A stretch of DNA of 64,000 nt from Agarivorans aestuarii (GCF_019670125.1 NZ_AP023033.1:2035001-2099000), one strand, 5' to 3'. Positions 8,886 through 18,182 are shown, counted from the stretch's first letter. Notes: a model not told the origin generated them from the letters alone. A program made the numbers and translations.

Positions 8886-8910
8886 AAAGCAGCCTAAGGG
8901 CTGCTTTTTT
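8886..8910 (+). terminator. Rho-independent terminator after msrA
   Basis: The stem AAAGCAGCC / GGCTGCTTT with a TAAG loop is followed by a T-run. The matching A-run on the left could let it also serve the convergent gene. Confidence 0.9.
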
Positions 8911-8940
8911 ATTTGCTAATTTATGACCATAGTTGATGCG

Positions 8941-9186
8941 TTACCAACGCAAAGGCATTTTCATTGGCTGGTTTGCGTTTTGTAAGCCACACATTTCATC
9001 GTAGGCCGAATGCTGAACCAGCCAAACCTTATCGATGGCCTGTTCTTGATAGTGTTGTTTTATGCTAGAAATACTGGAGAACCTGTGAGGGCGGTGATTG
9101 TTATCGCAAAGTACAGCTTCAGTATTGTGTTGTTTCTCGTTAACTAGGTAGATGTCGCCTTCATGAGAATTAATAATCAGATCCAT
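8941..9186 (-). CDS. Small DUF6482-like protein
   Basis: The 81-residue protein has no signal peptide or membrane segment. The pattern of a short beta stretch (HEGDIYLV), a PHRFSSIS turn and a C-terminal LVQHSAYDEMCG motif resembles the DUF6482 family seen in Pseudomonas and marine gammaproteobacteria; the assignment is from memory of the motif. A strong AGGAGG ribosome-binding site lies just upstream of the ATG. It converges on msrA. The function is unknown. Confidence 0.65.
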   Translation of the reverse strand: MDLIINSHEGDIYLVNEKQHNTEAVLCDNNHRPHRFSSISSIKQHYQEQAIDKVWLVQHSAYDEMCGLQNANQPMKMPLRW

Positions 9187-9300
9187 ATCAGCCTCCTTAG
9201 CTTGTGTATTAAATACGCAACAAACTAGCGAGAAGATGACTAAGTCTAAAAATTAATGAAAAGAGTTGGGGGAGGAGAACCACCCCCACTGTGTTATAAA

Positions 9301-9528
9301 CTAGCGGCGCAGTTTTAAGATACTAATAGGGCAGGTAATGCCTAGTTTCTCAGCGGCTTGTTTAAATCCAGCCTCTAAATTTTCGAAGCTCATATTTGAG
9401 GTGAACTCCATGCAGAGCATGTCACGTTCTTTCTCGATGTTCCATAATACGGCTTCATCGGCGGTGGCAGATTGGACTAGCGGAAGTGCTTGTGTAATTG
9501 CTGCGCTTATTTTTGCTTTATATCTCAT
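9301..9528 (-). CDS. Small uncharacterised protein
   Basis: The gene encodes 75 residues, soluble and mixed alpha/beta, with no cysteine pairs except a single Cys in MLCMEFTS and one near the C-terminus (ITCPIS). AGGTGA stands 5 bases before the ATG, which supports real translation. It lies upstream of the DUF6482-like gene on the same strand with 114 bases between them, in which a GGGGG/CCCCC inverted repeat (about 9268-9288) may act as a weak attenuator. I do not recognise the family. Confidence 0.6.
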   Translation of the reverse strand: MRYKAKISAAITQALPLVQSATADEAVLWNIEKERDMLCMEFTSNMSFENLEAGFKQAAEKLGITCPISILKLRR

Positions 9529-9824
9529 GAATCACCTTTGAGAGAGTAAGGGTCGCAGATCTCTCACTCTCTAACTACTAGATATTTATCGTTCCAAGGT
9601 TATTAGGGCAATAGCATATTGGATTCAGTTTCCAATGCGAAGCCATTACTTCTTCTCATCATCCATGACTCTGTTATCTTAAAGCACTTTTGATTACAAG
9701 ACTGTGTAAAAGTTCGCATATTGCGATAAATATGACAATTTTTAGATTAATATAAGTTTTAAATGCTAATTTATAAACGTCAAATAAGATAAATAGCTTA
9801 ATTGATAATCACTCATAATTTCAG

Positions 9825-10397
9825 CTACCTATGGCCTATTGTTATTTCTGATACTAGTTGGTGTACTAGGTTGTCTAAGGTTGAAAAGTCATCTTCATAA
9901 AGGATTTGATTTTTTGCTTTACTTGAGAAGGGTAATAGCTCTAACCAGCGTAAAACTACCCAATATTCATCATCATAAGCGAAAAAGTCTGGGTGTTGCT
10001 CGTACAGCTCATGCTGGGTTAAAACCTGTTGTAATTTTTCACTTAAGTCATCTTCAACTGTGGGAGGCTCTTCAAGTTGCCAATTGGGTTTAGCTTGAGC
10101 AAAAGCGCTATAAAGCTTATCGTCGGCCTGACTGGTATCACTTAAGTCTACGCGTTTGATGCCGCGAATGGTAATGCCAAGCATACCGTCTTCAAGTTGC
10201 TCAAAATCTTCTATTTGGCAATGAACACCTATGTTGAACTCAGTATGATCTTCCAATAGTGGTTGGCATAATACAAAGCCTTTCGCTTCTTCACTGGCTA
10301 TAGAGACCAAGCGCAAATAACGCGGTTCAAATACACGTAATTTGCTCAGCCCTCCCGGCAAAACAAAAAGCTCTAATGGAAACAAGGGTAAGCGCAT
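9825..10397 (-). CDS. LON-domain (Lon substrate-binding-like) protein
   Basis: The 190-residue protein consists of a single Lon N-terminal-type domain. It begins MRLPLFPLELFVLPGGLSKL and has FEPRYLRLV, the signature of this fold, followed by GVHCQIEDFEQLEDGMLGITIRGIKRV. There is no AAA+ or protease part. Such stand-alone LON-domain proteins are common and thought to bind unfolded peptides; their role is not established. It is 85 bases downstream of miaE on the same strand. Confidence 0.88.
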   Translation of the reverse strand: MRLPLFPLELFVLPGGLSKLRVFEPRYLRLVSIASEEAKGFVLCQPLLEDHTEFNIGVHCQIEDFEQLEDGMLGITIRGIKRVDLSDTSQADDKLYSAFAQAKPNWQLEEPPTVEDDLSEKLQQVLTQHELYEQHPDFFAYDDEYWVVLRWLELLPFSSKAKNQILYEDDFSTLDNLVHQLVSEITIGHR

Positions 10398-10482
10398 AGT
10401 TCACCTTATCCAATCTAATTAACTTCACAAATTACTACGTGGTTTAGTGCTAGGGTGATCAACCCTCTCTAGATTAATTATA

Positions 10483-11427
10483 TTAGCTCAAGGGTATTCC
10501 GCTGTGAAAACGAAAAACTTTATCTTGCTGAGAAATTAATTCTGCTTCTTGTTGGCCTATCGTGTTTACCCTAAGTTGCAGTTCTTCTTCATCAATGATC
10601 ATCTTCGCTAAGCTTAAATAATCTTGATAATGGCGGGCTTCTGAGCGCAATAAAGATATATAGAACTGAGCGATGGCCTCGGGTAAAAGTGGCGCAAGCA
10701 TGGCGAAACGCTCACAGGAGCGCGCTTCAATATAAGCACCAACAACCAGCTTATCGGCTAGGGCTTGTGGTTCAAAATGACGAACTTGCGACTTTAAACC
10801 TTTAGCATAGCTACCTGCAGGGAGGTTTTGGTAGCCAATACCAAACTGATGCATGATAGAAAACACCTGCTCGAAGTGATGTAGTTCTTCTTTAATTAGT
10901 AGCCGCATTTTCTCAATTAATGCTATTTGAAAATCAGATAGTTGCCCCTCTGATCTAGTTTCTGCTTTAGCACTTAATGTTGACGCTCTGTGGGCAGAGT
11001 TATCGCTATGACTGTCTATTAGATCATACAGCTGTGACAATAGCTGTTGGTCAAACTTGCATCGCTGCATTAAAGCTAAGGTTGTATGAGCTGCGTTTAG
11101 TTGCTCGTTATTGGCTTTGTCTAAGCCTAACGGAAAGAACCAATCAATAAAAACCTGAACAGACCAGCGACCCGCCCGAAAAATAATGAACTCATAGGGA
11201 GCTAGCAATGCTTTTATTTCATGTTGAATCAATGTCTGATTAGCGCCTGCATACTTGAGCATCAGTTTGCTTGCGGTGGCGGCTGCTTTCCACTCCGCAT
11301 TTGCATGATCGATCAATAAAACCTTTAAGCTACTGGGTTGTTTAGCTTTAGCCAGCCACTGTTTAGGCGTAGAGCAATACAAAAAATGGTTTATTGGTTC
11401 GAGCAGGGCGGAGTATGGCATTGGCAA
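10483..11427 (-). CDS. miaE: MiaE, tRNA 2-methylthio-N6-isopentenyladenosine hydroxylase
   Basis: The 314-residue non-heme diiron oxygenase hydroxylates the isopentenyl group of ms2i6A37 in tRNA. Diiron ligands are visible in the ferritin-like helices: LLIDHANAEWKAA, LLIKEELHHFEQVF, GAYIEARSCERFAML and LLRSEARHYQDYL. The characteristic AGSYAKGL loop is present. It is longer than Salmonella MiaE (270 residues) because of an extra stretch of roughly 50-60 residues between the first helix and the KMRLLIKEELHH helix (about residues 95-165), low in recognisable motifs. The ATG is at the right end. It is followed by the LON-domain gene. Confidence 0.92.
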   Translation of the reverse strand: MPMPYSALLEPINHFLYCSTPKQWLAKAKQPSSLKVLLIDHANAEWKAAATASKLMLKYAGANQTLIQHEIKALLAPYEFIIFRAGRWSVQVFIDWFFPLGLDKANNEQLNAAHTTLALMQRCKFDQQLLSQLYDLIDSHSDNSAHRASTLSAKAETRSEGQLSDFQIALIEKMRLLIKEELHHFEQVFSIMHQFGIGYQNLPAGSYAKGLKSQVRHFEPQALADKLVVGAYIEARSCERFAMLAPLLPEAIAQFYISLLRSEARHYQDYLSLAKMIIDEEELQLRVNTIGQQEAELISQQDKVFRFHSGIPLS

Positions 11428-11531
11428 ATTAATGTTTTCACTTCAAGTTAATGAAGTTTCACCCATTTGGAGTCTTGTTTTCAAGTACTTGATCAGTAGA
11501 CTTAATGGCGATTTTAACAGGGACAGTGAAA

Positions 11532-11708
11532 ATGGAACAGATTAACCAGCAATTCGATCAATTATTAGACCCTTTAGCGCGCCTAAACGAACTGTGTAAC
11601 AAGCTGCCTAGTGGCGACAAAAAGACTCGTTTGCTGGAACAAATTGCCGCTATTAAAGAACAAAACGAACAAGCAAAACATGAGTTAAAGGCTTTTTTAT
11701 CTACTTAG
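11532..11708 (+). CDS. Small uncharacterised coiled-coil protein
   Basis: The gene encodes 58 residues, beginning MEQINQQFDQLLDPLARL, rich in Gln/Glu/Lys/Leu and predicted helical (heptad-like leucines). I place the start at the second in-frame ATG because the first (11505) would add a hydrophobic MAILTGTVK and has no visible ribosome-binding site; the chosen site is itself weak. Its stop overlaps the end of the convergent J-domain gene by 8 bases. No family recognised, and translation is plausible rather than shown. Confidence 0.5.
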   Translation: MEQINQQFDQLLDPLARLNELCNKLPSGDKKTRLLEQIAAIKEQNEQAKHELKAFLST

Positions 11709-12576
11709 TTGTTTCTTTTACAGCGCTAGTATCAAGGCTTACAGCCTCTTTATCTCTCTGGTTTTCAAAAATCTCTGAATTGGATTCATTGTCTAGCGCT
11801 ATATCTTCGAGTACTGGCTCTTTCGTTAGTTCTTCAATGGCTTGTTCATCAGCCGTACTTTCATCAATCGCTACTTTCTCAATGATTGTTTCATTATTGA
11901 TTAGGGGCGGTACTTTTATTTGTTGCTGTACCAAAAACTGCTGTTGTATATGGTTTAGTGCTTTGGCTGAATCCTGATTAAGCAAGCTACGAATTAGCGA
12001 CAAACTCATATCAAAGTCTGACTCAAGATATTGCTGGCGAGCACTGCTTAAGCGCAGTTTTTGTTTTAGTTCCCATGTTTTAGCTAAGTTTTCTTGGCTT
12101 AGTGCTGGCACAGTCGGTTTAGCAGGTTTTTTGCTGTTATTAATGGCTACAGACAACTGTTTGGCTACTTTGTTTAATTGCTGGCTAGACTGATACCAGC
12201 CATTGCCCAGAACCACCACTATTACCGCTAACACGCCAGCGAGCGCTGGCATTACTATCTTTGTTAGTCGCTTGGTTTCTTTTATCTGCGCTTGTTTGGC
12301 AATTGCAACGCTGAGTTTTTGAATATAAAACTGTTGCTGATGAATGGTTTTCTTTAAGGCCAGCACTTGCTTATTGGAATCATCCAAAGACTGCTCTATG
12401 GCAATCGCGCCTTCGCCTAACAACAGTTTTTGATAACTGTTTTTAATTAAAATCATCAACTGGGCTGAACCACCTTTGTCGGGGTGGCAGCGGCTGGCAA
12501 GTTGTTTGTAGCGGGTTTTTATTTGCTCCTCAGTGGCATTTTCGGGGAGATCAAATAATTGAAAGTGCGTGGTCAT
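11701..12576 (-). CDS. Membrane-anchored J-domain protein
   Basis: The 291-residue protein has an N-terminal J domain (about 1-55) with the HPD tripeptide in RCHPDKGG, which would stimulate DnaK ATPase. A helical linker and one transmembrane segment (about 108-128, VMPALAGVLAVIVVVLGNGWY) follow, then a helical region (about 135-215) and an acidic Glu/Asp/Ile-rich tail. No zinc-finger or C-terminal substrate domain of DnaJ is present, and it is not DjlA, whose membrane segment precedes the J domain. It probably recruits DnaK to the inner membrane; the partner is unknown. The ATG is 146 bases from the divergent roxA. Confidence 0.82.
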   Translation of the reverse strand: MTTHFQLFDLPENATEEQIKTRYKQLASRCHPDKGGSAQLMILIKNSYQKLLLGEGAIAIEQSLDDSNKQVLALKKTIHQQQFYIQKLSVAIAKQAQIKETKRLTKIVMPALAGVLAVIVVVLGNGWYQSSQQLNKVAKQLSVAINNSKKPAKPTVPALSQENLAKTWELKQKLRLSSARQQYLESDFDMSLSLIRSLLNQDSAKALNHIQQQFLVQQQIKVPPLINNETIIEKVAIDESTADEQAIEELTKEPVLEDIALDNESNSEIFENQRDKEAVSLDTSAVKETTK

Positions 12577-12722
12577 GTTTTTGTGTTACGTTTACTGTCC
12601 CTGTTAGCTGGCTTAAGCATACAAAGTTTTTTGAGTTTTGTCCTTTGAATAAAGCGACTGTTTGGCTAAAAGCCTGATAGGAAATCAGTTACACTTTGCC
12701 GATACTACAAAAGGTGAGCTGT

Positions 12723-13871
12723 ATGACATATCAAACCGCATTTAACCAACAAGATTTTATGGCCAACTACTGGCAACAGCGTCCCTGTTTGTTAAAACAA
12801 GGCATGCTTGATTTTGTTGACCCACTAAGCCCCGAAGAGTTAGCTGGCTTAGCTATGGAGGCAGATATTCAGAGCCGCTTAGTGAGATCTGTTGATCAGC
12901 AATGGGAGGCTCACCTTGGCCCATTCGAAGATTTTGCCTTATTGGGCGAATCACACAGTTCTTTGCTAGTGCAAGGAGTAGACCACTGGCATAGCGAAGT
13001 GGCAAAGCTAGCCGAGGCTTTTCAGTTTATTCCAAACTGGCGATTTGACGATGTGATGATTTCTTACTCTACACCTAAAGGCGGTGTTGGTCCGCATATT
13101 GATCAGTATTGTGTATTTATTATTCAAGGCGAGGGCAAGCGACATTGGCGGGTGGGGCAAAAACAAATTCTTAAAGAGTTTGCCTCTCACGATAAGCTAA
13201 AACATTGCGAGGACTTTGTTGCTGAAATAGACGTAGTACTTGAAAACGGTGATGTATTGTACATTCCACCGGGTTGTCCGCATGAGGGCTATGCACTAGA
13301 GCCATCGATGAATTATTCTATAGGCTTTAGGGCACCAAACGCTAAAGACTTAGTCACTGGTTTTGCCGATTACTTATTACAACATGATACCGGTTCACCG
13401 CGTTTTGCAGACCCTCGCAGACAAGAAACCGCTGAGTTTGGCCGAGTAGCAGAAAATGACACTTTAGCGCTGAATAAACTAATGCAAACATTGCTTAACT
13501 CTCCTCAAGCCAGCGCTCATTTTTTGGGTGAGTACTTAAGTGATACATCACATAGTTCAGATATTGTGGTGTTAAGTGGCAGCGAAGATGAGTTAGTGAT
13601 GAATGATCTACGCCAATTGATGGAGCAGGGCACTGAGTTGAAACGTGCCGCTGGTATTAAAGCTTTGTATCTCGATGTATTGCCCTACGAGCTGTTTGTT
13701 GATGGGCAAAGCTATGCGGTGCCTAATTGTTCTTGGGCTTTGGCAAAAAACATGTGTGATAGTGCGGCCTTAGACTCACACTCGTTGCGAGCTTTTAATG
13801 AAGATAAACACCAGCTTGATTGGCTTTTAGAACTGCTCAATGCCGGTTATTGGTATTTTGACGAACAATAA
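12723..13871 (+). CDS. roxA: RoxA (YcfD), ribosomal protein uL16 arginine 3-hydroxylase
   Basis: The JmjC-type Fe(II)/2-oxoglutarate oxygenase has 382 residues from the ATG at 12723, which has AAGGTGA upstream; an in-frame ATG 27 bases earlier lacks one. The iron triad is His125 and Asp127 in GPHIDQYCVF and His187 in PPGCPHEGY, the same numbering as in E. coli YcfD. It hydroxylates Arg81 of uL16. The C-terminal half is the dimerisation and winged-helix part. It is divergent from the J-domain gene. Confidence 0.96.
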   Translation: MTYQTAFNQQDFMANYWQQRPCLLKQGMLDFVDPLSPEELAGLAMEADIQSRLVRSVDQQWEAHLGPFEDFALLGESHSSLLVQGVDHWHSEVAKLAEAFQFIPNWRFDDVMISYSTPKGGVGPHIDQYCVFIIQGEGKRHWRVGQKQILKEFASHDKLKHCEDFVAEIDVVLENGDVLYIPPGCPHEGYALEPSMNYSIGFRAPNAKDLVTGFADYLLQHDTGSPRFADPRRQETAEFGRVAENDTLALNKLMQTLLNSPQASAHFLGEYLSDTSHSSDIVVLSGSEDELVMNDLRQLMEQGTELKRAAGIKALYLDVLPYELFVDGQSYAVPNCSWALAKNMCDSAALDSHSLRAFNEDKHQLDWLLELLNAGYWYFDEQ

Positions 13872-13942
13872 CTACTAGGCAAATCCTATTCATTCTTTAG
13901 CTAAGTCTGGTAAAAGCTTATCTAAGAATGAAAGTGGTTTAG

Positions 13943-13972
13943 AGCTCGCGAATCGCTAGCAGTTAGCGAGCT
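13943..13972. other. Hairpin between roxA and purC
   Basis: AGCTCGC at 13943-13949 pairs perfectly with GCGAGCT at 13966-13972. A smaller nested CGCTA/TAGCG pair (13954-13968) offers an alternative fold. It is followed by CTTTCTGG rather than a clean T-run. It could be a weak roxA terminator or part of the purC leader. Confidence 0.35.
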
Positions 13973-14073
13973 TTCTGGTAAAATCCTTCAGCAAATTAAT
14001 GTTCCCCGTAAAAATCAGTGTGTAAGCCAGCTTGTTCGTTGATTTTTCGCTCTTAAATAGAGGACTGTTTACC

Positions 14074-15180
14074 ATGAGTCTTGCTGATAAAGTATTAGCA
14101 GTGAATAACGATTTACCCATTCGCACCGACGCGCCCGTTCACAGCGGTAAAGTACGTTCGGTATATTGGCTAACCGAAGCTGATAGTAAACGACTCATTA
14201 AAGAAAAAGCTTATGATGTTGCTGCTGACACACCACTAGCAATTATGGTAATCAGCGACCGAATTTCAGCCTTTGATTGTATATGGCACGGTGAAGAGGG
14301 GCTAAAAGGCGTTCCTGGTAAAGGCGCTGCACTTAACGCCATTTCCAACCACTGGTTTAAGTTATTCAAAGAACAAGGCTTAGCTGACAGTCACATCCTC
14401 GATATTCCTCATCCCTTCGTTTGGATTGTTCAGAAAGCACGCCCGGTAATGATTGAAGCGATTTGTCGACAGTATATTACTGGCTCTATGTGGCGCGCTT
14501 ATGAAAAAGGTGAGCGCAATTTCTGTGGTATTGATTTACCGGAAGGGCTACAACGGGATCAAAAACTGCCAGAGATTCTCATTACCCCGTCTACTAAAGG
14601 TATTCTTAAAGGGATCCCCGGCGTGCCAGAAGCAGACGATGTAAATGTTACTCGCAACAACATTGAAGACAACTACGCAGCATTTAACTTTAAATCTGCT
14701 AACGATATCGATGTTTACGAGAACCTACTTAAACAAGGTTTTGGTGTAATTAGTCAGGCATTAAGCGATATCGACCAAGTATTTGTTGATACCAAATTTG
14801 AATTTGGCTATGTAACTGATGCTCAAGGCCAGGACAAGTTGATATACATGGATGAAGTTGGCACACCTGATTCATCACGTATTTGGGATGGCCCAAGTTA
14901 TCGTGAAGGTAAGGTTGTCGAGAATTCTAAAGAAGACTTCCGCCAAACCCTACTTAGCTATTTCCCAGATCCTGATATTCTGTTAAACAAAAATCGCATG
15001 CCTGAACGTGAAGCCTTGGCAAGAGACAATAATTTGCCAGTTGAGGTCTTAATGAAGATCTCAGAGACTTATACGGGCATTGCAGAAAAAATTACCGGTG
15101 CACCTATCACCATTGGTGATAATCCTAAGCAAGAAGTGATTGATATTCTTCGTAAAGATTACGATTTAATCGTTGATTAG
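14074..15180 (+). CDS. purC: Phosphoribosylaminoimidazole-succinocarboxamide synthase (long form)
   Basis: The SAICAR synthetase has 368 residues, starting at the ATG at 14074 ([12 protein letters not shown]). It joins aspartate to CAIR in purine biosynthesis. Core motifs are [11 protein letters not shown], the [11 protein letters not shown] segment, [16 protein letters not shown] and [14 protein letters not shown]. It is the longer form found in Vibrio and Shewanella rather than the about 237-residue E. coli enzyme. An earlier in-frame start at 14032 is unlikely. No PurR box was found upstream. Confidence 0.97.
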   Translation: MSLADKVLAVNNDLPIRTDAPVHSGKVRSVYWLTEADSKRLIKEKAYDVAADTPLAIMVISDRISAFDCIWHGEEGLKGVPGKGAALNAISNHWFKLFKEQGLADSHILDIPHPFVWIVQKARPVMIEAICRQYITGSMWRAYEKGERNFCGIDLPEGLQRDQKLPEILITPSTKGILKGIPGVPEADDVNVTRNNIEDNYAAFNFKSANDIDVYENLLKQGFGVISQALSDIDQVFVDTKFEFGYVTDAQGQDKLIYMDEVGTPDSSRIWDGPSYREGKVVENSKEDFRQTLLSYFPDPDILLNKNRMPEREALARDNNLPVEVLMKISETYTGIAEKITGAPITIGDNPKQEVIDILRKDYDLIVD

Positions 15181-15197
15181 AACGATAGTGCAAAGTT

Positions 15198-15228
15198 AAA
15201 GAGCAAGGCAATGCCTTGCTCTTTTATT
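15198..15228 (+). terminator. Terminator after purC
   Basis: The stem AAAGAGCAAGGCA / TGCCTTGCTCTTT is followed by TATT. It lies between convergent genes and could serve both. Confidence 0.85.
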
Positions 15229-15252
15229 ATTGCCTTCGCTTAGTTAAAACGC

Positions 15253-18129
15253 TCAACTAAGCTGTTCTAGAGCGCTAGCTAAGGCCGTTTCATCTTGCTT
15301 AAATACTGCTTCAGAAATCTCACTTACCTGCTGGTTTAGTTTATCCGATGCAAACTTTTCTGCTCCAAATGCCAGCTGTTGTACTTGCTCTTGTGCCTCT
15401 TTCCATCTTTGCTGCTTGGCAAACTCTACAATGAGAGAAGAGCGATTTTTGTTTTCGATACTGAATACATTTTTTAGCGCAAGTAAGTAGGGCTCATTAT
15501 CCGATTTTGTGGGCGAAGCCACAGCTTGGTTATCGGGTTTAGGCTTTGGTTCGCTAGGGCTTAAGCCGCTAAGGCTTTCAATTAAGCGAAGGTAGCTATA
15601 TTCCGATAGAGCATGAGATGATAATAGCTGCTCATCTGCACACAAGCCTTCTAATGCCTGTCCAAAGTGTTGATTTAATACCAATACATCGCGGATATCG
15701 CTTTCCGTATTGGATTCGCTTATCAAATAGTAATGTAAGCCTGCTAAATCAGTAACATCAAAATCCTTAGCGTTGTTCACTAATAGCAGCAAGCGAAGCT
15801 CGGGTTTGTACTGTTGTATTTGTTGAATACGGGTTGGGGTGAGTTCGCTGCTTTCCAGTAGCAAGTAATCAACTGTGCCGAGATTCTTTATCTGGTTATA
15901 AGCTTCTTGCCAAGCGCGATGCTGCCATTTTATGGCAATGTTACCTATGTGAGTACTTAAGTGTTCAAAGCGGTGTTTAGAGTGACTAAATGAAGCGATA
16001 GAGAAGCTGCTTGGTGTGTTTGGCTTATCTTCCGCTGATGCTGCAATGGCTACTTCAGCTAGGTCTTCGATAGTTTGCTGCTCTTCATTATCGGAATGTC
16101 GCCGGAAGAAGCTCGCCATTAAAAAGCTGCACAGTTGATGCTTGAAACAAAATAGTGGCTTAGGTGAAGAGTCGACTTGCGTTGGTGAAGGCAGTTGTTC
16201 TGCTACCAGCAATACCTTTAGCTTAATGCCTTGGTCTTCTAACTCAAGGCTTCGCTCAGGTTTGTCAGTTATCACTGTTACCTTGTGATTGGTGGCCACA
16301 TCTTCGATCTGTTTGAGCTCTACAAGCTCGGCAGATAAAAGTTGTAGTTGAATGCTGATACAACGCTGGAAAAACTCATCAGCAAAATCTACTGCGAAGT
16401 ATTGCACCTCATCACTAGGGCTTTCTACCAATTGGTCCGATGCTACCGCTTGATAGTTTAAGCAAATGCTTAAGGAGTCTTGGTTTTGTTGCTGACGGCC
16501 ATTGATTTGTTTTACTAAGGCTGCGCTAAGGGCAATGATTGATTGCTGTAAAGCACTTAATTGGCCGGCGTTTTCGCTATCTACAGAAAAGACCAATTGT
16601 TGATCTTCAACCTGCAACTGAATAAGCACCTGGCTGTTGGCTGGGTATAAAGAGATTAAATAGAGCTGCAGATCTAATATTGCGATTAAATGAGAGCGGT
16701 TAAGCATGTACTGCTGGCTAACCTCAGGGCTAACGACCAACGCCCAATGTAAAACTTTAGCTTGGTAAAGCGCCGAAAACTGACCGAGCCTCTGCTCAAG
16801 TACGTCTAGTACAGATTCCGATTTAAGCTTTATACTGGCTTCTTGTTGCTGCTGCCAAGGCAAGCTGCGTAATAAGGTGCTTAAGCGTAGCTGCGCGTCT
16901 AAGCGCTGTCTATCTGAATGCTCACTAGGCGCTAGCAGTGAGGTTTTGTTTAGTTGGTTTAAGGCATCTAAACACCCAGCTTTAAGTGGGGTGTATAAAT
17001 CGCTGGGTGTTAAGCTTTGTAAGATTGTCTTAGGTTTTGGTTTTTGCTGGCTAGCCTGATGTTTTTGGCTAATTGGGTTAATGCTCACTAAATACAAACT
17101 GTCTTCACTAAAGGGCAATGCAAGGTGAGTGGCGGCGTAGGTTTTACCCGTTTTGTTTGCTTTAACTAATAGGCAAAACTCCTCAGGGTAAGAGACCAAT
17201 AACTCCATAAACTCGCCATCTTGAGTATTATCTATGCTTGGTACTGAGTAGTGTTTGTTTAAGTTAATGTTGATGAGCTTGTCTTTGCTAATGTTTAAAT
17301 AGTTAAGGCCAATGGTGCTGGCTTCAATAACGTGGTTGTGTTCATCAACGATAAATGCGGCGTTATTGGCATGTTCTAGTAAAGCTATTTTCAAACTGTT
17401 GGCTCGGTTTGATAACTCAACCAGTTGTTTCACTTTTAGTTTGTCTTTTTTGTGTTGGGCTTTAGCCGTTTGTAACTCTTTGCTTAGCTTAGCATTAGTA
17501 ATTTCAACCGCTGTTGAGCTAGAGATAACAGGCTCTTGTTTAGGCTGGTTTGGTTTGCTAGCAGCCTTGGTGGGGGTTGGCTTTGGTTCTGCAGGGGCAG
17601 TGGTAAACATTCGGCTTACAAAGGCGCTGAGTAAAACTTGTAGCAACAAAATTCCGGCCAATAGTCGGAATACTACTAAGCGATGTGGCAGCAACCAATG
17701 GTAAACATTACTGGGGCTGGAAAACTCAATCTCTACCCAAGCTATAGGGTTAATTTGGGTAGAAGAACGCTGTTGATTATCAACTTTTGCCGCTAGTTTG
17801 TTGGTTTGCTTGCCGTCATTTGCTTGCTTTTTTCGTGGCGTTCCAGCTTCCACCATGACTGTGCGGCTGCTTTGGTCGGTAACTTTTACATAGTTAACGC
17901 TAGGTGACTTTAACAACTCATCAGCGAGCTCTTTTAGCACCGGTTTGTTTTGAATATTAACCGCGCGCCGGGCACTAATTTCAAACAAACTCAGCGCGGT
18001 TTTCACTTCTTTTTCGGTGTTGGCTTTTTGCTGCTGATAAAGAAAAGGCAGGGCTAAAGTGGTGACACTGGCCACCACCAATAAGCAAATTAGGTTAATT
18101 AGTAAAGCAGACTTTAAACGAGTACTCAC
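15253..18129 (-). CDS. Degenerate BarA-like hybrid sensor protein (catalytic residues lost)
   Basis: The 958-residue protein starts at a GTG preceded by AAGGA. The layout is that of a hybrid histidine kinase: transmembrane helix 1 (about 8-30), periplasmic domain (31-148), transmembrane helix 2 (149-171), Pro/Lys linker, coiled coil (about 205-245) and a PAS-like domain (248-350). A HisKA-like segment has SDLYTPL at 376-382 where HELRTPL is expected, placing Ser376 at the phospho-histidine. A HATPase-like fold (about 478-560) lacks the N-box Asn and glycine boxes. One or two receiver-like regions follow; in the second, Glu759 replaces the phospho-Asp. A C-terminal Hpt-like helix pair (about 885-957) has Gln917 at the histidine. 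This domain reading is inferred from pattern and order; no domain is canonical. Confidence 0.65.
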   Translation of the reverse strand: MSTRLKSALLINLICLLVVASVTTLALPFLYQQQKANTEKEVKTALSLFEISARRAVNIQNKPVLKELADELLKSPSVNYVKVTDQSSRTVMVEAGTPRKKQANDGKQTNKLAAKVDNQQRSSTQINPIAWVEIEFSSPSNVYHWLLPHRLVVFRLLAGILLLQVLLSAFVSRMFTTAPAEPKPTPTKAASKPNQPKQEPVISSSTAVEITNAKLSKELQTAKAQHKKDKLKVKQLVELSNRANSLKIALLEHANNAAFIVDEHNHVIEASTIGLNYLNISKDKLININLNKHYSVPSIDNTQDGEFMELLVSYPEEFCLLVKANKTGKTYAATHLALPFSEDSLYLVSINPISQKHQASQQKPKPKTILQSLTPSDLYTPLKAGCLDALNQLNKTSLLAPSEHSDRQRLDAQLRLSTLLRSLPWQQQQEASIKLKSESVLDVLEQRLGQFSALYQAKVLHWALVVSPEVSQQYMLNRSHLIAILDLQLYLISLYPANSQVLIQLQVEDQQLVFSVDSENAGQLSALQQSIIALSAALVKQINGRQQQNQDSLSICLNYQAVASDQLVESPSDEVQYFAVDFADEFFQRCISIQLQLLSAELVELKQIEDVATNHKVTVITDKPERSLELEDQGIKLKVLLVAEQLPSPTQVDSSPKPLFCFKHQLCSFLMASFFRRHSDNEEQQTIEDLAEVAIAASAEDKPNTPSSFSIASFSHSKHRFEHLSTHIGNIAIKWQHRAWQEAYNQIKNLGTVDYLLLESSELTPTRIQQIQQYKPELRLLLLVNNAKDFDVTDLAGLHYYLISESNTESDIRDVLVLNQHFGQALEGLCADEQLLSSHALSEYSYLRLIESLSGLSPSEPKPKPDNQAVASPTKSDNEPYLLALKNVFSIENKNRSSLIVEFAKQQRWKEAQEQVQQLAFGAEKFASDKLNQQVSEISEAVFKQDETALASALEQLS

Positions 18130-18153
18130 GGGCGTCCTTGCAAGTAAAAGGTA

Positions 18154-18177
18154 ATAAAAAGGCGCAATCCGCGCCTT
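18154..18177 (-). terminator. Terminator after the PAP2 gene
   Basis: On the minus strand AAGGCGC-GGATT-GCGCCTT is followed by TTTATTACC. It separates the PAP2 gene from the downstream BarA-like gene. Confidence 0.85.
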
Positions 18178-18182
18178 CAGTA

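Noticed and set aside
14074-15180. purC much longer than the E. coli enzyme, considered as a fusion
   Set aside because: The long form is the normal one in Vibrio and Shewanella; no second domain is present.
17312-17704. A 130-codon open frame on the plus strand inside the BarA-like gene
   Set aside because: It is antisense to a long gene with a good start and domain content, has no ribosome-binding site and is Ser/Leu/Cys-rich as expected for a shadow frame.
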